Shown here in pieces: positions 7,342-12,982 of a stretch of 15,019 bases of DNA; the stretch's first letter is position 1, and every line of letters begins with the position of its first letter. The position numbers and the translations under genes were made by a program. Under the pieces are notes generated by a model. It was given only the letters and a program-made list of their open reading frames with translations. It made no database searches and was not told the origin of the DNA. Source of the DNA: Chitinophagales bacterium. GTDB lineage: Bacteria; Bacteroidota; Bacteroidia; Chitinophagales; Saprospiraceae. The stretch spans positions 1 to 15,019 of the forward strand of contig JAAFHO010000061.1 in assembly GCA_013297575.1 (NCBI GenBank), given 5' to 3'.

Positions 7342-8667
7342 ATGTCTTTTCTGTCTCGCTTATTTTCTTCGTCAACACCCAATTCAAAGCAGCCTGTCGT
7401 TGTTTTTGGCCGTTATACCGATGCCTATAAATCGGAAACGCAGCAATCGGCATGGAACCGCTCCCTGCAATTGTTTGAAGAAAAAAGGCCAATAGATGCC
7501 TATCGGGAAATGTTGATCTTCTTACGCGATGAGCAAGAGGACAACGTAAGATGGACAGAAGACGAGCGGGGCTTGCGCTTCGAGTTCCACCAAGGATCGC
7601 GCAAAATAACGGGTCATGCCAACCGCGACCAAATCAAAGTGGAGAGTCGTATTGCTTGGGTAGATGAACTAAAAGTGAGTTTTATGCGCCGGTTGGTGGA
7701 GCAAAATTTTAAGTTGCGTTATGCTCGTTTTGCCCTTTCTCCGGATAATTGCTTAACCATCGTTTTTGATAGTTCTACCCGCGATGGTTCGCCGTACAAA
7801 CTGGTTCAGGCATTTATTGAACTTTCCGTCAATGCCGACAAACAGGACGATCTTTTGCTGGAGGAATTCAAAACCTTGCGCCCTGTAGAAGAGGCGATGG
7901 AGATAATGCCTTTGCCTGAACATGAAAAAAGAGCCAAAGTAAAATATATTCGCCAAGAAATAAATGGCTTACTTCAATGCCTCGAAACCGCACAACCAGA
8001 CCCTAATCGGTATCCCGGTGGCTATGTGTATTTGATGTTGGGTACCGCGTTTCGGATTGATTATTTAACGCGCCCCGAGGGTTTTGTGATGGATACCTTG
8101 GAAAAAGTATTCAAAGCCTATTTTAATAAGGACGAAAAAGCGCCTGCGGTAAAGGTAGAGGCCATGAAGAAACTCTTCCAAAAAATAATAGAACGCAGTG
8201 ATACATCTTTAATGGCCGAACTGTACAATACCAAAAGCACTTTTGGTATAAATCCAACGGTAGGACACGACCGGATACAGTCGATGCTCGATTCGGAATT
8301 GCCCAAAATGGACTGGCATTTGGAACAGAATCATTCAGAAACCCTACAAATGGCCATCGTTAAATACGCCGTGGGTTATGCACTGTATCATTGTACCCCA
8401 CCGCCACCCGATAAGGATTATTTACACCTGTTCTATCATATTACCGAGCAACCTTTTTTTGCTGAATTAGGTTTTTCAGCATCCTTCTATAGCCCCGATG
8501 GCAAACTCAAAAAAACGGCTATTGAGCAGGCCGTTAAGGCAATTACCGAAGTTTGGATTAGCCGTTACAAACGCTTAAAACCAGACCTAAGCCTACTGGA
8601 TTATACCTCGTTGCCCCTATTTGCACGGTCGTATTTACGGATGATAAAAGGGTTGGATTTGGGGTAA
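7342..8667 (+). CDS. Protein of unknown function, 441 residues
   Basis: I do not recognise this with certainty. No signal peptide or membrane helix is visible, so a cytoplasmic protein is expected. Residues about 35-175 show an alternating alpha/beta pattern: a helix with AYREMLIFL, strands around LRFEFHQGSRKITGHA, a helix at WVDELKVSFMRRLVEQN, then YARFALSPDNCLTIVFDSS and a long helix. This resembles the YbjN / type III secretion chaperone-like fold, which is inference from pattern only. Residues about 185-441 are mostly helical, with conserved-looking GGYVYLMLGTAFRIDYL and a PPPPDKDYLHLFYH stretch. The gene faces the GSCFA gene divergently across about 115 bases and converges with the HIT gene, their stops touching. 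Codon use and length indicate a genuine gene. Confidence 0.8.
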   Translation: MSFLSRLFSSSTPNSKQPVVVFGRYTDAYKSETQQSAWNRSLQLFEEKRPIDAYREMLIFLRDEQEDNVRWTEDERGLRFEFHQGSRKITGHANRDQIKVESRIAWVDELKVSFMRRLVEQNFKLRYARFALSPDNCLTIVFDSSTRDGSPYKLVQAFIELSVNADKQDDLLLEEFKTLRPVEEAMEIMPLPEHEKRAKVKYIRQEINGLLQCLETAQPDPNRYPGGYVYLMLGTAFRIDYLTRPEGFVMDTLEKVFKAYFNKDEKAPAVKVEAMKKLFQKIIERSDTSLMAELYNTKSTFGINPTVGHDRIQSMLDSELPKMDWHLEQNHSETLQMAIVKYAVGYALYHCTPPPPDKDYLHLFYHITEQPFFAELGFSASFYSPDGKLKKTAIEQAVKAITEVWISRYKRLKPDLSLLDYTSLPLFARSYLRMIKGLDLG

Positions 8668-9090
8668 TTAAATACTGTCGCGGATATGAGAAGCCATCGT
8701 ATCCAATTCCTCCCGACTCGGTTTTCCAGCCTCTATCTTAATTTTAAAATTATCCCCTTTATATCGTGGAATGACGTGAAAATGCACGTGAAACACGTCC
8801 TGCCAAGCACTTTTACCATTGTTTTGCAAAAGATTAGTGCCTTCGCAGCGCACGCCATCTGCTACCCAAACGGCCTTTTCCACATCCAATACTACCTTAA
8901 ACAACTGCATGGCCGTTTCAGTAGGTACTTCCTTGAGGGAACCATAATGCTGCTTTGGTACAATCAGAACATGTCCCGGATTGATCGGATTAATATCCAA
9001 AAATGCAATTACATGTTCATTCTCATGTACGATACTGGACGGCAGTTCACCTTGGATAATTTTACAAAAAACGCACGAATGTACACTCAT
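8668..9090 (-). CDS. HIT (histidine triad) family nucleotide-binding protein
   Basis: A 140-residue cytoplasmic HIT protein; the family hydrolyses or transfers nucleotides at the alpha phosphate (AMP-lysine, AMP-NH2, ApppA-type substrates). The triad HVHFHVI (101-107) exactly fits H-phi-H-phi-H-phi-phi, and His105 is the expected nucleophile. The upstream NNGKSAWQDVF block (90-100) matches the family's NNGxxAGQxVF except for Trp in place of Gly at 96. CVFC (6-9) is the zinc-binding pair seen in many members. DINPINPGHVLIVPK (32-46) is the conserved phosphate-loop region. It is the last gene of a three-gene operon with the hydrolase and the TetR-type regulator, ten bases after the hydrolase stop. 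Its stop codon abuts that of the convergent gene. The physiological substrate cannot be told from sequence. Confidence 0.95.
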   Translation of the reverse strand: MSVHSCVFCKIIQGELPSSIVHENEHVIAFLDINPINPGHVLIVPKQHYGSLKEVPTETAMQLFKVVLDVEKAVWVADGVRCEGTNLLQNNGKSAWQDVFHVHFHVIPRYKGDNFKIKIEAGKPSREELDTMASHIRDSI

Positions 9091-9100
9091 ATATAAGTTT

Positions 9101-9961
9101 TTATAGTGCTTTTACGGATTCCTGCATTACTATAAAGTCCTCCAATGTTTGATAAACCTCTGGTGCAGTTAGCCCATGTCCAAACCCCTCAGTAAGGAGT
9201 AATGTTGAACCTGGCCACGCAGCGTGTAATAACTCACTTTCAGTATAGGCAGTCACCTTGTCGGTACGGTCATGGATAATTAGCGTATCAATATCCGAAA
9301 GCAGGTGGGAGCGGTGCGTAATATCGATGTCATCGTAAGCAACTTTAAAGAATGATTCAATGTGTTTTACAGCCTCACTCAATAATTTATCGCTTATACC
9401 AATGCTTTTTACAGACTTGGTCAAGGTATAACGCAATGATGTAAATGGAGCCATCAAAATGACTTTCTTTGGTCGAATGGCTTGTCCCGAAGTGCCTAAT
9501 GCCCAAGCCACAGAAGTAGCACCCACGGAGTGTCCTATGACCAAATCAACGGGTGTGTATTTTTGGAGCAAAAACCGAATAATACCGGCATATTCTATCA
9601 TGGTAAAGCGACTGCCATCCGAGCGGCCATGTGCTGGAGCATCCACAGCAATGACTTGATAGCCTGCATTGAGTAATATTGGTACCATTTTACGCCAGCG
9701 GCCAGAATGACTTTCCCAGCCATGTACCAGTAGCGCAGTAGGGCCTTTGAATCCCCAATGCCATACACCATATTTACGTCCGTCTAAGGTTTCGTAGGTG
9801 AGATCGGCGGTGGCCAAAAAATTGAGTTCTTCTTTTTTGGGGGTTTTCTTGCTTGGGCTGCAAAAGAGCGTGAACGCAATACGCCCTGCCAAACTGGGGG
9901 CTACATAGGCCAATGCATTGAGGCCACGTGCAACTAGATGAGCAAAATTTATCTTTTTCAT
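9101..9961 (-). CDS. Alpha/beta hydrolase
   Basis: A 286-residue alpha/beta-hydrolase-fold protein. LLVHGWESHSGRW (78-90) holds the HG oxyanion motif, VDAPAHGRSDG (106-116) is the next conserved turn, GHSVGA (143-148) is the nucleophile elbow with Ser145, HDRTDKV (230-236) contains the probable acid Asp234, and GHG (261-263) carries the catalytic His262. The N-terminal 30 residues are moderately hydrophobic (LNALAYVAPSLAGRIAFTLF) and may form a membrane-contacting helix; no clear signal cleavage site is seen. The ATG overlaps the TGA of the upstream regulator gene (ATGA at 9961-9958), which implies translational coupling, and the HIT gene follows after ten bases. A TetR-type regulator paired with such an enzyme suggests an inducible response to a small hydrophobic ester or similar compound; the substrate is unknown. 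Confidence 0.92.
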   Translation of the reverse strand: MKKINFAHLVARGLNALAYVAPSLAGRIAFTLFCSPSKKTPKKEELNFLATADLTYETLDGRKYGVWHWGFKGPTALLVHGWESHSGRWRKMVPILLNAGYQVIAVDAPAHGRSDGSRFTMIEYAGIIRFLLQKYTPVDLVIGHSVGATSVAWALGTSGQAIRPKKVILMAPFTSLRYTLTKSVKSIGISDKLLSEAVKHIESFFKVAYDDIDITHRSHLLSDIDTLIIHDRTDKVTAYTESELLHAAWPGSTLLLTEGFGHGLTAPEVYQTLEDFIVMQESVKAL

Positions 9962-10560
9962 ATACCTATAGATGTATGATGGTGAATATGTTGTATAGAT
10001 GGTACCGCACGGAATGCTTTAGTAGCGCGGGTAACAAAATCTTCTAAGTATTGGGGGTTGCCCGAAATTTTATAAAAAACCACAGCGCCTTCGTACTCCA
10101 TAATAACGCGGCGTGCTTCCATAACGGCATCGGCTTCTTCAAAACGATCTGCGTATAAACTGCTTAGACTTACCGTCCACTCTTCCATCGCCAGCAGCAG
10201 CATTTTATTAAAGATTTCATCGCGGCCAGTCTCTAAAGCAATATTGGCAAAAAAACAACCTTGTCGCTGCAACATGGCCAGCCTGCGCTGTCGGCGGAGC
10301 ATTTTTTCAAACCGTTGTTCTACGGGGAGTGAAGTATCTGCCGCCACAGCAAGTACATAAGACCTAAAGCGCTGCATGGCAAAGTCCAGTACGCTTTCCA
10401 TCAATAGTTGTTTAGTGGGGTAGTGGTGGTAAAGTCCTGCTTTTTGTAGCCCGGTAGCCTTTGCTAGGTCTTGCATAGAAGTATTGTGATAACCCTGTCG
10501 GTTAAAAACTTCCCAACAGCGCAGCAAAAAATCCACTTTTTCTATTTTTTGTACAGGCAT
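9958..10560 (-). CDS. TetR/AcrR family transcriptional regulator
   Basis: A 200-residue one-component repressor. The N-terminal DNA-binding domain has the standard TetR helix-turn-helix at 28-47 (SMQDLAKATGLQKAGLYHHY) followed by PTKQLLMESVL. The ligand-binding half carries GCFFANIALETG, a segment typical of the NemR/YxaF-like branch, where the ligand pocket is helical. I chose the ATG at 10560: an in-frame TTG at 10659 would add 33 residues, but that codon lies inside the perfect operator palindrome and in the promoter's -33 element, and those residues do not fit the family. First gene of the operon with the hydrolase and HIT genes. Two operator-like sites upstream suggest autorepression relieved by a ligand. 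Confidence 0.94.
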   Translation of the reverse strand: MPVQKIEKVDFLLRCWEVFNRQGYHNTSMQDLAKATGLQKAGLYHHYPTKQLLMESVLDFAMQRFRSYVLAVAADTSLPVEQRFEKMLRRQRRLAMLQRQGCFFANIALETGRDEIFNKMLLLAMEEWTVSLSSLYADRFEEADAVMEARRVIMEYEGAVVFYKISGNPQYLEDFVTRATKAFRAVPSIQHIHHHTSIGI

Positions 10561-10612
10561 TTTACCAATTTTATTCAGTTTTTTAAAGGAAAACTTATAA
10601 AAATGAGTTTTA

Positions 10613-10628
10613 CCAACCGAACGGTCAG
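10613..10628. promoter_or_regulatory. Second TetR operator-like site (O2)
   Basis: CCAACCGAACGGTCAG matches the perfect palindrome 43 bases away at 13 of 16 positions and keeps the symmetrical core ACCGnnCGGT. It begins directly after the -7 box of the regulator's promoter, so it covers the predicted transcription start (about 10622). Binding here would block transcription of the regulator operon. Confidence 0.65.
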
Positions 10629-10659
10629 CAAAGGTACGGGTGTTTTTTGAATATGCCAA
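10629..10659 (-). promoter_or_regulatory. Promoter of the tetR-hydrolase-HIT operon
   Basis: On the minus strand the -33 TTG (10659-10657) is followed after 20 bases by TACCTTTG (10636-10629), a full match to the Bacteroidota primary-sigma consensus TTG-N19-21-TAnnTTTG. The start of transcription is expected near 10622, giving a leader of about 60 bases before the ATG at 10560. The -33 element lies within the operator palindrome. Confidence 0.7.
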
Positions 10660-10671
10660 CCGATCGGTTGG
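10656..10671. promoter_or_regulatory. Perfect 16-bp palindromic operator (O1)
   Basis: CCAACCGATCGGTTGG is its own reverse complement over all 16 bases. Its ACCGnnCGGT core is of the kind bound by TetR-family dimers. It overlaps the -33 element of the minus-strand promoter and lies just upstream of a -7 box on the plus strand (10683-10690), so it is placed to affect both divergent genes. Confidence 0.8.
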
Positions 10672-10682
10672 TAAATTTTTTG

Positions 10683-10690
10683 TATCTTTG
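10683..10690 (+). promoter_or_regulatory. -7 box of the divergent promoter for the PQQ-propeller gene
   Basis: TATCTTTG fits TAnnTTTG exactly. No TTG is found at the usual 19-21-base distance; the -33 position would fall at about 10660, inside the operator. The predicted start near 10696 leaves an AT-rich leader of about 140 bases containing a repeated ACAATCT and no Shine-Dalgarno sequence. Confidence 0.5.
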
Positions 10691-10837
10691 CATCAAGAAA
10701 ATCAACTTAATATTCCCGTTTAACAATCTAAAACAATAGACAATCTTAGATCGTAAACAAGGCATATTCTTACGTTTTTTTATTTTACAACTCGTTCTCT
10801 ACACAAACTCTTTTACTCACAATTAATATATAAAACA

Positions 10838-12790
10838 ATGCAAAAGTACAACTTTATCGTTGTGGCCACAGCCATGCTTATGGCCTGTTCCAACATTTTT
10901 GGCCAACGCACAGCAGACTGGACAACAGAACTGCCGGGTGCTGCCAACACCATCTTCTTTCATTCACTTACCGGCGTTCCTATTATTAAAGGCGACGATT
11001 ATTATGCCGGAGTTGATGTGCTTACCCATGCCGTAAAATGGAAAATTAACCGATCTAAAACCCAGGCTCTTTCGGCCAAATTGGGTCAAGATGAAGAATT
11101 AGACTTTTTTGAAGTAGCCAATTCGGCGTATGTTGTGGTCAATCACACTATGGTGGACAGTCGCGATGGCAAAATTATCCTAGATCGTGAGGTGGATGCC
11201 TACAAAAAAATTGCGGAATACGAATTAATCCCTGATTTGGATGCCATACTCGTACGTACCGAAGCGGATGGTTTTGTTCGCTTACACCTCGTTGATGGTA
11301 AATCGGGTAACAAAAAATGGTCTTCTAATGCGCTAAAGGCTACTGGTTCAGGCTTCGGCAAAATGATGGGTTCTGTAAAAGCAGAAAATGCACCGCCTAC
11401 TCCAGTAGTAGTGCCAACCGGTACAACAGTGCTATTGCAGGAAAATCAGTTTATGATTTTCCAATACAAAGGCGAGGTGGCAATGCTCAAAGTGGCCGAT
11501 GGTTCAGTTTCTTGGACAGGTGATCTTGAGCCTGCCCGTATTTTTTTTAGCGAAGATCAGAAAACTGCCTATTTTGTTGAGCACAGCAAAGGTGGTCTTA
11601 TTGCGCAAGCCCTGAATGCTGGTGTAAAACGGATGGGTAATGAAATCACCGCATTGGATGTGGCATCGGGTGTTGCAAAATGGAAAAACCCACTGGAAGC
11701 AGACGATAATATCAAATGGTATTCATTGGAGGGCAGCAAATTGTTGATTGTTCATACAAAAGGTTGTAATTTCTTTAGCGTGGATGATGGAAAACCAATT
11801 TGGAAAAATGATTTCGAAGCGCGTAATATAAAAGATATACAAGATAATGCAGATGGACACCTGGTAATTTATGGTTATAATAAAACCATGCAAATTGATG
11901 CCAATGGTAAAAAACTATGGAAAAAACCACAGTCGCTCCCTTCCGAATTTGAAGAAGATGATATTGACGAAGACTCCGATTTTGCCCTGTATAAATATGA
12001 AAAAGGTGCTTTGTTTTTATATGCCGATCACTTTTATTTCTCTCCTAAAAAGGGATCTGGATTGAAAAGATACAAACTTAACATCAATCCTGAAAGCAAA
12101 TTGGAATACGACGAAAAGCGCAAAACCATGTTGGTGTACAACAAAGACGATATATGGTTGCTCAATCCCGATAAATACCCCAAAGGTTATATCTCCAAGG
12201 ATACCAAAACCAATGTTTCGGAGATTCAGTTTGTCGAAATTCGCAATGATTCTTATTATTTTGCAGGCCTCGAAGATTTCGTGATTGCAAAACCAGAAGG
12301 CGACGTAGTGGAGCGGCATTATAAGGAGCCTTTCGACAAAAAAGCATTTATGACCAATGCGTTGTCCGCAGGCTTAGCCCTTGGTGGTGCAGCCATGACA
12401 ATTTCGGGTACAACGAAAACGATGAAAGGAGCAGCAGAAATGACACAAGGGGTGGTGACAAATGACGAAAACACCGCAACTAGAGGTGGGAAAAACGCCA
12501 ATAAAGGCGTAAATCAAATGGTAGCAGGCAATATGATGGCTCAAGCGGCCTCCCTTATCCCTCCCGGAAGACGTTCGGCTTTTTCACAAACGCAGGATTT
12601 TGCTTATTTCTTTACAAAAGACAAGAAAAGTGGCGAAAAAGTACTGGTACAGGTGAACAAAGATAACGGCACAGAAGTAGATAAATTTATTTTTAACGAT
12701 GCCCGTCCAATTTATAAAGTGGATGAAGTGGAAAATCGGGTAATTTATGCCGATAAAAAAACACTGATGGTATTTGAACCTAAAAAATAG
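10838..12790 (+). CDS. Exported PQQ-like beta-propeller protein with a Gly/Ala-rich insertion
   Basis: A 650-residue exported protein. The N-terminal hydrophobic segment (5-16) ends in LMAC, so Cys17 could be lipidated; a signal peptidase I cut after FGQ (21-23) is the alternative. The body has PQQ/BamB-type blade motifs: VDVLTHAVKWKI (59-70), ALDVASGVAKWKN, SVDDGKPIWKND and DANGKKLWKK, where a DxxxGxxxW strand-turn recurs. An acidic patch, EFEEDDIDEDSDF, lies mid-protein. Between about 505 and 580 is a Gly/Ala/Met-rich stretch (ALSAGLALGGAAMTISG and onwards, then PPGRR) that interrupts the last blade and resembles a glycine-zipper membrane or assembly segment. The C-terminus returns to propeller-like strands. 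Such proteins usually act as periplasmic or outer-membrane scaffolds; the residues that would bind the PQQ cofactor are not recognisable. It is transcribed away from the TetR operator and closed by a strong terminator. Confidence 0.8.
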   Translation: MQKYNFIVVATAMLMACSNIFGQRTADWTTELPGAANTIFFHSLTGVPIIKGDDYYAGVDVLTHAVKWKINRSKTQALSAKLGQDEELDFFEVANSAYVVVNHTMVDSRDGKIILDREVDAYKKIAEYELIPDLDAILVRTEADGFVRLHLVDGKSGNKKWSSNALKATGSGFGKMMGSVKAENAPPTPVVVPTGTTVLLQENQFMIFQYKGEVAMLKVADGSVSWTGDLEPARIFFSEDQKTAYFVEHSKGGLIAQALNAGVKRMGNEITALDVASGVAKWKNPLEADDNIKWYSLEGSKLLIVHTKGCNFFSVDDGKPIWKNDFEARNIKDIQDNADGHLVIYGYNKTMQIDANGKKLWKKPQSLPSEFEEDDIDEDSDFALYKYEKGALFLYADHFYFSPKKGSGLKRYKLNINPESKLEYDEKRKTMLVYNKDDIWLLNPDKYPKGYISKDTKTNVSEIQFVEIRNDSYYFAGLEDFVIAKPEGDVVERHYKEPFDKKAFMTNALSAGLALGGAAMTISGTTKTMKGAAEMTQGVVTNDENTATRGGKNANKGVNQMVAGNMMAQAASLIPPGRRSAFSQTQDFAYFFTKDKKSGEKVLVQVNKDNGTEVDKFIFNDARPIYKVDEVENRVIYADKKTLMVFEPKK

Positions 12791-12811
12791 AGTCAACTAA
12801 TAGCATTCAGC

Positions 12812-12857
12812 AAAGCACCATTGGAGGTAAACGTACTTTCAATGGTGCTTTTTTTTT
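12812..12857 (+). terminator. Strong rho-independent terminator of the propeller gene
   Basis: AAAGCACCATTG (12812-12823) pairs perfectly with CAATGGTGCTTT (12840-12851). The helix continues inward through G-T and Watson-Crick pairs to GTA/TAC around an AACG loop. A run of nine T (12849-12857) follows. It lies 21 bases after the stop codon. Confidence 0.92.
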
Positions 12858-12933
12858 AATGCCAACTATCGTTTATAGCCTTACTTGATACAGTATTTCA
12901 TCACATTCTCGTCATTAACAAGTAATGTATCGG

Positions 12934-12973
12934 TAGATTTGCCACACAATTGCAAAAAATGCGCTTATTTTTG
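12934..12973 (+). promoter_or_regulatory. Two candidate -7 boxes before the membrane patatin gene
   Basis: TAGATTTG (12934-12941) and TATTTTTG (12966-12973) both fit TAnnTTTG. The first would give a leader of about 36 bases before the ATG at 12983. The second would start transcription only a few bases before it, a nearly leaderless message. No well-spaced -33 element was found for either. Confidence 0.4.
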
Positions 12974-12982
12974 CGACTTAAT

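Noticed and set aside
8686..9096. 136-residue plus-strand ORF opposite the HIT gene
   Set aside because: The minus strand encodes a complete HIT protein with an exact triad; this frame is its shadow.
10561..10659. N-terminal extension of the TetR-type regulator from a TTG start
   Set aside because: The TTG lies in the operator and is the -33 element. The predicted transcript starts downstream of it, and the extra 33 residues do not fit the family.
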